Assembly (NCBI RefSeq): GCF_000993785.3
Contig: NZ_CP009922.3
Location: 2,728,001-2,792,000 of the forward strand
DNA from: Streptomyces xiamenensis
Lineage (GTDB): Bacteria > Actinomycetota > Actinomycetes > Streptomycetales > Streptomycetaceae
Direction: 5' to 3'
Length of the DNA stretch: 64,000 nt
The notes under the pieces were generated by a model. The model was given only the letters and a program-made list of their open reading frames with translations, searched no databases and was not told where the DNA came from. This document shows positions 51,701 through 57,469 of this stretch, piece by piece. Each line of letters opens with the position of its first letter. Position 1 is the stretch's first letter. The translations under genes were made by a program, and so were the position numbers.

Positions 51701-52593
51701 TGCCGCCCGCCCAGCTCATCGGCCGCGACACCAACTGGACCGGCCTGGCGGCCGAGTACCGCGGCTTCAGCCGGATGTACCGCGAGGTCAACGACTGGCA
51801 GTGGAGCCGCCCGCAGTTCGGCGCGGGCGAGTCGCAGTACGCCTCGTTCACCGGCAAGGCGGTGCGGTCGCTCGCGGTGGACATGGCCCAGGAATGGATC
51901 ATCGACTTCCTGGCCACCATCACCATCACCGGCATCATCTCGGCCGCCACGGACACCGAGTTCACCTGGATGGACGTGGCCAAGGCGGCGTTCGGCGCGA
52001 CCATCGCCGCCGGGGTCAAGGGCACCTTCTCCCTGGGCCACTTCTCGCAGTCGCGCGGTGGCACCTGGAAGGTCGGCAACAGCCAGGTCGACGCGGGCAA
52101 CCCGTTCACCCGGCGCCCCAACGACGACAACTGGGGCTCGGAGTACGCCGGCATCGAGAAGATCACCCGCTGGCGGTCCGGCACCTACGACTACGGGGTG
52201 GCCATCGGCTCGGGCCTGATCGGCGGCTTCATCTCCGGCGCCGCCTCGGCCGCGATCTTCGGAGTCAAGGACTCGGAGGGCAACCTCGTCAAGCTGACCG
52301 GCACGGACGCCCTCCTGGAGGGCGCGAGCGCCTCGCTCGGCGGACTCATCGGTGGTGTGAGCATCGGCGCGGGCCGGACCGCTCTGATCCACAACATGAG
52401 CGGCCGCTGGTACCACCGTCAGGGTGCCCTCGACATCTTCGGCATCCCGTTCCTCGGCAAGCTGGGCGACAAGGGATTCAGCCTCGGCTTCATGGGCGGC
52501 TGGCTGCGCGAACAGATCGCCCCCGACTGGTACACGGGTGCGGGCGACAATGAGACCGGCGAGAGCACCGAGAGCACCGAGGAAACGAACTGA
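42739..52593 (+). CDS. Giant repetitive type VII-associated protein (3284 aa)
   Basis: Residues 1-160 are helical and acidic, LXG/WXG-like (LISSQAKLVTLATTIDEGLTEVKNTADG). Two or three membrane-type helices lie at about 168-232, then a Gly-rich hydrophobic region. Residues about 515-1003 contain Pro/Gly/Thr/Val repeats (20-aa units with PGIG and NMP) and a duplicated 100-aa module. Four 131-133-aa beta modules, each with HTHNV, span about 1474-1934. A long Asp/Gly/Trp-rich beta region runs to about 2940 with Pro/Ala linkers at 2537-2567 and 2934-2994. The C-terminus (2995-3284) has Gly-zipper helices. I recognise no toxin catalytic site and no immunity gene. The ribosome site is GGAAGGAG. The AAA+ gene starts 5 nt after the stop. 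Confidence 0.88.
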   Translation: MARPEDWSALGLSSDPTPGDPSALDDLISSQAKLVTLATTIDEGLTEVKNTADGAFVGKTADALRKIIDNDLRNYVSSFKQAQEDVQGALKTYVEVMRTEQGRADEALSAAAGLGEDDDTEREGYKSTAEDAKSNLESAASTAASTIRAAGNSIDSPVNECDEFWKALGWLAIILIIPAIIVGGPLALFVLALNVALLIKTAVDFANGKASVTELVLSILGVIAPTTRGLSVGKLWGGLKGAFSGGVQGGKAFFGITKGFEFGALWVKGVNGLWGGFRFSPGFLKAGNLGIKFGTNLNHLRFGPAMAGLSVINNVGVRTFQITKIFASGFMVVKNLPVNIYRGLTGAQGLRLVLPVAANEIRMVGLGQALKIGFIDRGLFGMHRYGLDFATLAGGGSKISGAASAGVNIFSPPPGVGELVRFNNAGFGTMPPIAVGTGPLTPGGLGTGFGGGVQVVSPPPINLHLANQNMGGVGFSMPPLPNMGALIADVPFSGVAPIGAPTLGPMVPVVSPPTSGIGAVPVTNIGTTMPAVNTPAPGTVAVPSIGTSMPAVTTPSAGGVTVPGIGANMPAVTTPSAGGVTVPGIGANMPAVTTPGVGGVTVPGIGANMPSVTTPGINGVTSPGVGAVTVPGIGNSMPSVTTPGVGGVNIPGIGVNMPGVNTPGVGGVTIPGIGTNMPSVTTPGVGGVNIPGIGTNMPGVNAPGIGAISPAISSPGLGGFNNISVPGVGAVDAPAINALNNINIGNISQAITPPTLNNVGGKFGSLQLNMPNIDARIVDLPSINAQVNASPGTVGTPVGGQVSVPELGINLNAGNGLGSINTPELNAINAILPPTGATVTPPSVGNVGATMPGVNTPGINGVVTPGVGGVTTPGVGNVTAPGMGGVTTPGVSGVSTPGVGAVGAVDTPGVNALNNINTGGIGQAISPPTLTNVGAKFDSLQLNTPNINTRLADLPSLSGQVNAVPSTGGTPAVGHVSVPELGINLGAGNGTGRIDTPEITANTQVTPAAGAALTPPAAHVAPPAGQVAPPTVATPSTGAVTPAVTPGNAPVSLGGLPHNATPGTGNLGVPEVNNARPGGTPASSEIGRVDLSQPAPPVKQPGLDGLHLQTGGAHLSPLSPMDLQVLRTLGLFGPGAVPPRPMVTQVFMQPSTTEYAAVHTYQAIDGLPGVSVRVDEPNASGSFQVSVAGNTEGIDGLRAFEAHDGSRSVIRIEQALDGGSFRRWDFDMITHEATGAPTVINPPSGSGLTPGSTTGGLGGSGGVELGALTPTPTTSGLGGGSLTPTPPASRTIDLPGLGGRQVELRFGADGSINGVVPTGGPAGGLRVTTSPDLRVFDVDIRVSARQNDNYSFNLAPDGTTTFRGHQQDITLANGDFDNLTVSVHRAEDGTVLNVDSPRPNAITRLNDGGFQINPAGGGRGTAFYDANHAFSHQDLALAAGALAGIQSLRSAADGSLSLIRPNGTTAAADLTALPGGATRVQFGGRDIVVGPGGDHTHNVITLRGGDGTTIGVVHRPTGPGHAAPGAHPLTPGGTAIDDIALVRHGDTEFVLRTDDGLTFHGGNGNQTFTAPALHGTPLDGNFLRMDGHPQLFNNNGDLISTPTPQPGGAVRVQYGGHDLILGPGGAHTHNVTTLTGANGATIAHLHLPVDGTRLTPGSHPVNAGGNAVNNLTVVRHGDDGFVLRGNNELTFHGANGHHNLSAPSLTGTPLTDTFLHTGAHPRLFNGSGDLIPTTPQPGGALRVQHGGHDLILGPGGAHTHNVTTLTGPGGGTPVGHVHLPVDGTRLTPGSHPLTATGTPINNLTVVRHGNDGFVLRGTNELTFHGTGGNHTLTAPGLTGTPLDGNFLRGGANPALLNGEGTVIAPVHPQTGGAVRVQHGNHHLVLGPDGAHTHNVTTLTGAGNTTVGYVHRPVGADGGPLGAHALDARGNPTTIDLAAHNGGFRTTSDTRITVHKADGSFDFQTVRLGDTTQSVRTFSVTHNGQTLTALDVLNNNTLAKVDDVRITPVGGPGGGFRFQSADGNTITLHNGNGQVTRTAQSTDITVGGQDLTRFRVTDADGTTFDAVRLSDDVNGSFIRVDTHQLLDGNLNAVTTPHATVTPDGNGFRVQRGGDQGLSAGEYKVYDGSGKLTSERINVIRDGQLVPNQHLKVTFTDGATKGTWSRIRTDNHGTVIAPPPNRTTGLYDGGPVDMKGHGNGVVRLTHHGGAEVFMRRPLHNGNTLDVHTSASGGEFGLFSQRPRWSEINPAGNAVQHGSRHWGESTRSWFDVADTGKISALSHRVRHFRLNPDGGHVLTDMNAVPVGQALTKGQWHRYDADFKHLAEGTRDWGHGRGWSDVAINPRTGNTVTVHEKFGRFQPTPHDVRRYQQLTLGEDGAFKEGSWLSHSPAAKETGISKELKNGNWLESQRLAEQRPPVWFRNVLSPNIYFHTSLDNFSYLRSDSAFQIAVWKESPTPAGRPGDTGISATSGNGTIQSINRAGDMVREVRKLGSGNELTVGDVKMPDGTVMPGRNLPWSEGADKLQGVRTFDQADFTVTNTRPGPAPAPAPGAAPGAPAPQPPVRPDLAARPDTDANTMLFQDRFRADQATDGVNPFLRGADGDMRVARIGFKDGSLMEFRPSPEVRTGDGVTTGSGDRDFRLTVDSRSNNWTHYDIHGNVISRSDTFGSGAHQVTVISRGGPTGRMTWQSFDAAGNEIASGIRGTAFNGQMNKLYWDRESFQDFAAVRGGDGAIIPDQRGPLVREHRMLSDGTTVDAWRVTNADGTNVTWHWNKIDRHGNIQQFGDVGDRTRMWIDANGARHADWQNGFRWEDSFTRDGTVFKIQEMPKQPNNGSIRAWHHDGPPRVREYHAEPPAAGAVGGAAQDLRAWKEFDNGIEIRRKVELDDGTFLESDEWTKAWRRYTEIDGTQFVINERTMSGYVYSYDPFGRVSLSGRDVTPGTAGGSGALVPGGTAPAPAPGSALTPAPGTTGAPATAPAATTPTPTTSVPPAQLIGRDTNWTGLAAEYRGFSRMYREVNDWQWSRPQFGAGESQYASFTGKAVRSLAVDMAQEWIIDFLATITITGIISAATDTEFTWMDVAKAAFGATIAAGVKGTFSLGHFSQSRGGTWKVGNSQVDAGNPFTRRPNDDNWGSEYAGIEKITRWRSGTYDYGVAIGSGLIGGFISGAASAAIFGVKDSEGNLVKLTGTDALLEGASASLGGLIGGVSIGAGRTALIHNMSGRWYHRQGALDIFGIPFLGKLGDKGFSLGFMGGWLREQIAPDWYTGAGDNETGESTESTEETN
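44341..44844 (+). repeat. 60-bp in-frame coding repeats
   Basis: Seven 20-codon units (starting 44341, 44401, 44461, 44521, 44665, 44725, 44785) plus one 28-codon variant at 44581. The consensus peptide is P-x-x-G-G-V-T-V-P-G-I-G-x-N-M-P-x-V-T-T. Adjacent units are nearly identical at DNA level, showing recent duplication. A looser version of the repeat recurs at about 45290-45450. Confidence 0.93.
44921..45745 (+). repeat. Duplicated ~100-aa module in the giant protein
   Basis: Two copies begin near 44924 and 45445: GAVDAPAINALNNIN...VSVPELGINLNAGNG and GAVDTPGVNALNNIN...VSVPELGINLGAGNG. They are closely similar along about 300 bp, with the looser PG repeats between them, so the pair arose by an internal duplication of about 520 bp. 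Confidence 0.85.
47158..48540 (+). repeat. Four tandem ~132-aa HTHNV modules
   Basis: Each module begins GGA(V/L/T)RVQ(Y/H/F)G, contains (L/V)xLGPxGAHTHNVTTL or a close variant, then HxPxxGxxLxPGxHPL and, in the first three, xxVRHGDxxFVLR and LTFHG. The HTHNV codons start at 47221, 47617, 48010 and 48409, spacing 396, 393 and 399 bp. It looks like a beta-sandwich or propeller-like array with regularly spaced His residues. Confidence 0.88.
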
Positions 52594-52598
52594 TACCG

Positions 52599-55244
52599 AT
52601 GAAGATCCTGGTCGCCCCCAAGGGCCGCGGCGCCCACCGCACCATCGCGCGCGCCCTGGCCGCCGCCGAGGCGGGCGCGGTGATCTCCATCGCGCCCGGT
52701 GAATACCCGGAGGCGCTGCGCCTGGAGCGCCGCGTGACCCTGGAACCGGCCGCCGGCGCGGGCTCGGTCGTCATCCGCCCGGTGGAGAGTCCGGCGCTGA
52801 CCGTGGCCGCCGCCGACTGCCTGGTGCGCGGCCTGGTGCTGCGCGGCCAGGACCCGGCCCAGCCGCTGGTCCGGGTCGAGGACGGCTCCGGGCTCACCCT
52901 GGAGGACTGCGGGCTCAGTCACGGCCGGGTGGAGGTGCTGGGCTCGGCCGGGGTGCCGGCCGACCCCGACGGCGGCCCGCTGCCGCTGACGGTGGACGAC
53001 GATCTGCGCGCCCAGCTGGACGATCCGGTGGCCGGCGGCGTGCTCGTCCTGCGGCACACCCGGCTGCACGGCGCGCACCACACCGCCCTGCACCTGGACG
53101 GCGACGCCCGGGCCCGCGCCGAGGACTCCATCATCGACTCGGTGGAGGGCATCGGGGTGGTGCTGTCGGGCGCCGCGGTGCTGCTGGCCGAGCGGCTGCG
53201 GGTGAGCGAGGTGTCCGGTTCGGCGCTGCGCGCCCGGGGCAACTCCCGGCTGCTGGTGCGCGACGCGCGGCTGTCCGGGGCGGGGCGGCACGGGGTGCTG
53301 GTGCAGGACACCGCGCGCGCCAAGGTGGAGGACTGCCGCATCGACGGCGTGGCGATGTCCGGGGTGCAACTGGACCACGAGGCACGGGCGGAGTTGACGG
53401 ACTGCCGGGTGACCCGGGCCGGCGGCAGCGCGCTGGCGGCGGGCGGCACCACCCGGCTGATCGCGAACGGCTGCCGGATCGTGGAGCCTGCCGCCAACGG
53501 CCTGCTCGCGCTGGGGGACGCCACGGCGGAGGCGGTGAACTGCCAGCTGTCGCGCACCGGTTTCTCCGCTCTGCACTTCGCGGACCGCTCCACGGGCACG
53601 GTGCTGGGCACCGTCGTCGCCGACAGCCGCGAACACGCGGTGGCCGTCACCGACTCGGCGAGTGCCGAGCTGACCGGCTGCACCCTGACCGGCGCGGTGA
53701 TGTGCGGGGCGCAGGTGACGGATGCGGCCCGGCTGACGATGCGCGGCAGCCGGGTGGTGGGCGGCGAGACCGGGGTGCGGGTGCGGTCCTCGGGCGAGAG
53801 CGAACTGCGCGAGTGCGCCATCGGCGGCCAGAGCAAGGGCGGCGTGGAGATCGGCACGGACGCCACCGTCGCCCTGCTGGCCACCTCGGTGACCGGGGTG
53901 GGCAGCGCCGGGGTGACGGTGGACTCCGGGGCCCGGCTGCGGATGGAGGGCGGCGGGGTCTACGGGGCGGGCGGCAGCGGCCTGGTGGTGTGGCAGGGCA
54001 CCGAGCCGCAGGTGCGCGGGGTGCGGATCGAACGGGCCGGCAAGAACGGCATCCTGGTCGGGGAGAAGGCGCGCGGCCTCTTCGAGCACTGCGACGTGTC
54101 GGTGACGACCTTCCCGGCGCTGCACATCGGGGCGGACGCCGAGCCGGTGTTCCGCGGCTGCCGGGTCTTCGACTGCGAGCAGGACGTGGGCACGGCGAAC
54201 GGGGCGAAGCCGACGTTCGAGGAGTGCGTGTCGGTCCGGGTGGGCAGCGCGACGCTGACCGGCGGCCCGATCGGCACCGGCCCCAAGGGCGGTGGCGGGC
54301 CGGGCGGTCCCGCGGGTCCCGGCGCGGGCCCCGGGAGCCCTCCCGCCGTGCCCCAGGACATCAACGGCGGCACCGGCGCGGCCTCGGCCGATGACCCCGA
54401 GGCGGGTCTGGCCGACGCGGGCGAGGCCGAGCCGGAGCCGGAGACCCTGGAGGAGCTGCTGGCCGAACTCGACGAGCTGGTGGGCCTGGACGGGGTCAAG
54501 GGCGACGTCGGCGGCATGGTGAAGCTCATGCAGATGGTGCGGATGCGCGAGGAGGCGGGGCTGCCGGCCCCGCCGCTCTCGCGGCATCTGGTCTTCGCGG
54601 GCAACCCCGGTACGGGCAAGACCACGGTGGCGCGGCTGTACGGCCGGCTGCTCAAGGCGCTGGGGCTGCTGGGCAAGGGCCACCTGGTGGAGGTGGACCG
54701 CAGCGCGCTGGTCGGCGAGTACGTGGGGCACACCGGTCCCAAGACCACCGAGGCGTTCCAGCGGGCGCGCGGCGGCGTACTCTTCATCGACGAGGCGTAC
54801 GCGCTGGTTCCGGCCGGTGTCGCCAATGACTTCGGCGGGGAGGCGATCGCGACCCTGGTGAAGCTCATGGAGGACCACCGTGACGAGGTCGTGGTCATCG
54901 CCGCCGGATATCCCCAGGACATGGACCGCTTCATCGGCTCCAACCCTGGCCTGTCCTCACGGTTCACCCGTACGCTGCTGTTCGCCGACTACACCTCCCA
55001 GGAACTCGTGTCCATCGTGGAACACCACGCCCAGCAGCACAGCTACGAGCTGAGCGACGGCGCCCGCGACCGGCTGGCGGCCTATGTGGAGGCCATTCCG
55101 CGCGATGACCGGTTCGGCAACGGCCGTACCGCGCGCCAGCTGTTCCAGGCCATGACGGAGCGTCAGGCCATGCGTGTCTCCGAACTGACCAACCCCGAGG
55201 CGCAGCAGCTGATGACGCTGCGCGAAGAAGACCTTCCCCTCTGA
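52599..55244 (+). CDS. Beta-helix/AAA+ fusion, EccA-like (CbxX/CfqX) ATPase
   Basis: An 881-aa two-part protein. Residues 1-545 are a right-handed parallel beta-helix with regular 22-25-residue coils (GSALRARGNSRLLVRDARLSGAG, HGVLVQDTARAKVEDCRIDGV). A Gly/Pro linker spans about 548-600. Residues about 610-881 are a CbxX/CfqX AAA+ module with Walker A GNPGTGKTT (668-676), Walker B LFIDEA (Asp-Glu 731-732), sensor-type SNPGLSSRF and RFGNGRTARQL. Mycobacterial EccA has the same AAA+ end but a TPR front; here the front is a beta-helix. It starts 5 nt after the giant gene. A chaperone or unfoldase role for locus substrates is inferred. Confidence 0.93.
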   Translation: MKILVAPKGRGAHRTIARALAAAEAGAVISIAPGEYPEALRLERRVTLEPAAGAGSVVIRPVESPALTVAAADCLVRGLVLRGQDPAQPLVRVEDGSGLTLEDCGLSHGRVEVLGSAGVPADPDGGPLPLTVDDDLRAQLDDPVAGGVLVLRHTRLHGAHHTALHLDGDARARAEDSIIDSVEGIGVVLSGAAVLLAERLRVSEVSGSALRARGNSRLLVRDARLSGAGRHGVLVQDTARAKVEDCRIDGVAMSGVQLDHEARAELTDCRVTRAGGSALAAGGTTRLIANGCRIVEPAANGLLALGDATAEAVNCQLSRTGFSALHFADRSTGTVLGTVVADSREHAVAVTDSASAELTGCTLTGAVMCGAQVTDAARLTMRGSRVVGGETGVRVRSSGESELRECAIGGQSKGGVEIGTDATVALLATSVTGVGSAGVTVDSGARLRMEGGGVYGAGGSGLVVWQGTEPQVRGVRIERAGKNGILVGEKARGLFEHCDVSVTTFPALHIGADAEPVFRGCRVFDCEQDVGTANGAKPTFEECVSVRVGSATLTGGPIGTGPKGGGGPGGPAGPGAGPGSPPAVPQDINGGTGAASADDPEAGLADAGEAEPEPETLEELLAELDELVGLDGVKGDVGGMVKLMQMVRMREEAGLPAPPLSRHLVFAGNPGTGKTTVARLYGRLLKALGLLGKGHLVEVDRSALVGEYVGHTGPKTTEAFQRARGGVLFIDEAYALVPAGVANDFGGEAIATLVKLMEDHRDEVVVIAAGYPQDMDRFIGSNPGLSSRFTRTLLFADYTSQELVSIVEHHAQQHSYELSDGARDRLAAYVEAIPRDDRFGNGRTARQLFQAMTERQAMRVSELTNPEAQQLMTLREEDLPL

Positions 55245-55258
55245 CAGGAGAAGACCCC

Positions 55259-56110
55259 ATGTCCGATGCACGATTCGCGGAGACTTTCGCCCGCGCGCCC
55301 GCCCGGGCGCCGCGCGGTCTCGTTCCCGGCCGCCGGGTGTGGACGTCGCTGGGTTCCGGCGTCGTGCTCGCGGCCGCCACCGTCCTCGCGGTGCCGCTGC
55401 TGAGCGCCAACGTCTTCGACAGCGGCAACACGGAACTGGCCGCCGACGTCCGTACCCCCGAGTTCGAACTCCCGCCCCTCATCATCGAGGAACTGCCCTC
55501 CGAGGAGCCCGAGGAGGAACTCGTCGAGGAGGAGGAAGAAGAGGAAGAGAAGAAGGAGGAGGAGCGGAGGCCGGCCGACCCGCCGGCCGCGCCCCCGCCC
55601 GCCGCTCCGCCGGTGGTGGTCGAGGAGGAGAAGCAGGCGGACCCGCCGGCCGAGAAGGAGGAGAAGAAGAACGATCCTCCGGCCGAGCCCAAGAACGAGG
55701 ACCCGCCGGCCCCGTACATCACCCGTGGCAACGTCCAGATCAAGGGTCTGGACGGCAAGTGTCTGGACGTGGCCAACTCCCGTACCGACAACGGCACGCC
55801 GGCCACCCTGTTCGACTGCAACGGCAGTAACGCCCAGAAGTGGAACTTCTGGTCGGACGGGACCCTGCGCGCGATGGGCAACTGTCTGAGCCTGGTGGGC
55901 GCCAAGACCTCCGACGGCACGCTCCTGCACATGTGGGACTGCACCGGGAACGCCACCCAGCGCTGGGCCGTCAGCCCCAACAACGACATCGTGAACATCT
56001 CGGCCGACAAGTGCCTGGACGTGCCCTGGGCGGACTCCTCCAGCGGCATCCAGCTCCAGATCGCCATCTGCTCGGGCAACCCGGCGCAGAAGTGGACCAT
56101 CTCCGGCTGA
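55259..56110 (+). CDS. Membrane-anchored ricin-type beta-trefoil lectin
   Basis: A 283-aa protein. It has a short basic cytoplasmic N-terminus, one TM helix at about 29-48, and a long Glu/Lys/Pro linker (about 70-160, with runs of Glu). The C-terminal ricin B domain has three QxW motifs at 193-195, 234-236 and 277-279, spaced 41-43 residues as in beta-trefoils, and paired CLDV/DC cysteines. It probably binds a surface glycan. AGGAGAAG precedes the ATG, 14 bp after the AAA+ gene, so it is the last gene of that operon. It is not a ricin-like toxin, since no N-glycosidase domain is present. Confidence 0.92.
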   Translation: MSDARFAETFARAPARAPRGLVPGRRVWTSLGSGVVLAAATVLAVPLLSANVFDSGNTELAADVRTPEFELPPLIIEELPSEEPEEELVEEEEEEEEKKEEERRPADPPAAPPPAAPPVVVEEEKQADPPAEKEEKKNDPPAEPKNEDPPAPYITRGNVQIKGLDGKCLDVANSRTDNGTPATLFDCNGSNAQKWNFWSDGTLRAMGNCLSLVGAKTSDGTLLHMWDCTGNATQRWAVSPNNDIVNISADKCLDVPWADSSSGIQLQIAICSGNPAQKWTISG

Positions 56111-56184
56111 TCGCACGGGCGTCCACGGGTGACAGAAGCTGACTCGGGGCAGGGGAAGGGCGTGAGCCGGGTACGTTCCGGCGC

Positions 56185-56493
56185 ATGGCCTACCCCTGCC
56201 CCGATTGCGATGCCCCGCAGGCGGTGACCGCGCTGGACGTGCGCGGCGAGATCTTCCTCCACCCGTGCCTGTCCTGCAACTGGGTGCCGGCCGCCGCCCC
56301 GCGCGCCTCCGCGCTGCGTGCCAACGCCCCGTGTCCGACCCGGGGTTGTGACGGCTCGGTGGGCGAGATCTACCGCTACGACGACGCGCGTTCGCCGCTG
56401 GAGGTGCGGCGCGAGCACTGCCCGCAGTGCTACGGGGGCGGCGCGGCGCCGGAGCCGCTCAGTGCGCCGTCCCGCCGCGCAGCGGCACGGTGA
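56185..56493 (+). CDS. Small zinc-ribbon-like protein
   Basis: A 102-aa protein with four Cys pairs: CPDC near the start, CLSC at about 32, CPTRGC at about 50 and CPQC at about 79, suggesting one or two structural zinc sites. TACGTT (56172-56177) lies 7 nt before the ATG, so the start is probably leaderless. The last 35 bp overlap the end of the convergent GH43-like gene. The function is unknown. Confidence 0.72.
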   Translation: MAYPCPDCDAPQAVTALDVRGEIFLHPCLSCNWVPAAAPRASALRANAPCPTRGCDGSVGEIYRYDDARSPLEVRREHCPQCYGGGAAPEPLSAPSRRAAAR

Positions 56494-57379
56494 GGTCCGC
56501 GCGCAGCGGCGGGAGGGTGCCGGACACCAGGGGTGTCAGCGCGCCGTCCACGACCGCCAGCGGCAGCGCCTCGACCTGGGAGCGGCGCGGCGCGCTGTCG
56601 GGCTCGGGCTGGGTGAAGTAGACGAGCAGCCCCGCGTCCTCCCCCTGGCCGATCGCGACCGCGTGGTGCGCGGGGCTCTCGCCGGCCAGGACGGCGCCGG
56701 GCTGCCGCTCCCAGTGGGTCAGGTCGGTGGAGCGGTACACCAGCAGCCCGTCCCAGCAGTCGGTGAGCATCCAGTAGGCGCCGGCGTGGGCGAGGACGGT
56801 GGGGCCCTCGTGGGCCTGGTCACCCTCCAGGGCGCGGCCGATCGGGCGCCAGGAGAAGAGATCGGGTGAATCCGCGGCGTGAATTGTGGAGCCGTCCGCC
56901 TCGTCCTTGAACCACATCCGCCAGCCGCCGCCGGCCTCGGGCGGCAGCGGCCACACGCAGGCGTCGATGACCTTCTCGGAGGAGAGTTCCAGGCGGGAGA
57001 CGAAGTTCCAGTGCTCGAGGTCGGCGGAGGTGTAGTGGAGGATGTGGCGCGGCCCGCTCCAGTCGGCGCGGATGCCGGTGAGGTAGGTCACGTACATGTG
57101 GTACGTGCCGTCGTGCCACAGCACCTCGGGGGCCCAGTAGGTGTTGCGGCCCGCCTCGTACTCCAGGCCGCGGGCGATGCCCCGGTACTCCCAGTGCGCG
57201 CCGTCGTCGGTGCTGACGGCGATGCCGATGTCGGTGCCGTGCACCCACTCCACGCCCGCGCCGTCGTGGCCGGCCCGGCGGGCGGTGTAGAACATCCACC
57301 ACGCCCCGGTGTCGCGGTGCCGGATGAGGGTGGGGTCGGTGGCCCCGTCGTGCACGGGGTCGCGGAAGAGAACGGTCAT
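56459..57379 (-). CDS. GH43-like five-bladed propeller glycosidase family protein
   Basis: A 306-aa protein whose sequence has the DPTLIRH, TDIGIAVSTDDGAHWEY, NTYWAPEVLWHDGTYHMYVTY and DEADGSTIHAADSPDLFSW segments typical of glycoside hydrolase clan F/J propellers (GH43/32/130 type). The conserved acidic residues Asp (RDPVHDGATDPT), Asp (VIDACVW) and Glu (AHEGPTV) are present. No signal peptide is visible, so it would act in the cytoplasm. A -10 TACGCT read on the minus strand (57393-57388) is 8 nt before ATG 57379. The sugar substrate is unknown. Confidence 0.82.
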   Translation of the reverse strand: MTVLFRDPVHDGATDPTLIRHRDTGAWWMFYTARRAGHDGAGVEWVHGTDIGIAVSTDDGAHWEYRGIARGLEYEAGRNTYWAPEVLWHDGTYHMYVTYLTGIRADWSGPRHILHYTSADLEHWNFVSRLELSSEKVIDACVWPLPPEAGGGWRMWFKDEADGSTIHAADSPDLFSWRPIGRALEGDQAHEGPTVLAHAGAYWMLTDCWDGLLVYRSTDLTHWERQPGAVLAGESPAHHAVAIGQGEDAGLLVYFTQPEPDSAPRRSQVEALPLAVVDGALTPLVSGTLPPLRADLTVPLRGGTAH

Positions 57380-57469
57380 AGGGCCGAAGCGTAAGAGAAA
57401 CGCCCGCGAATCAACAGAGCTGAACCTAACCCAACATCGCGGGGCGGGCGGTCCGCGCGCGGCCCGGGG

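Noticed and set aside
43576..52416. A 2946-codon open frame antisense to the giant gene, and a 1679-codon frame antisense to the EssC-like gene (35660-40699)
   Set aside because: In very GC-rich DNA the antisense frame with its codon position opposite a G/C-rich third position rarely meets a stop. The translations are low-complexity Gly/Asp/Val/Arg without any family motif or ribosome site.
42739..52593. Polymorphic or RHS-type toxin
   Set aside because: No YD-repeat consensus, no RHS core signature, no recognisable toxin domain at the C-terminus, and the next gene is an AAA+ fusion rather than an immunity gene.
55259..56110. Ricin-like toxin
   Set aside because: Only the lectin (beta-trefoil) part is present. 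The catalytic N-glycosidase chain is absent.
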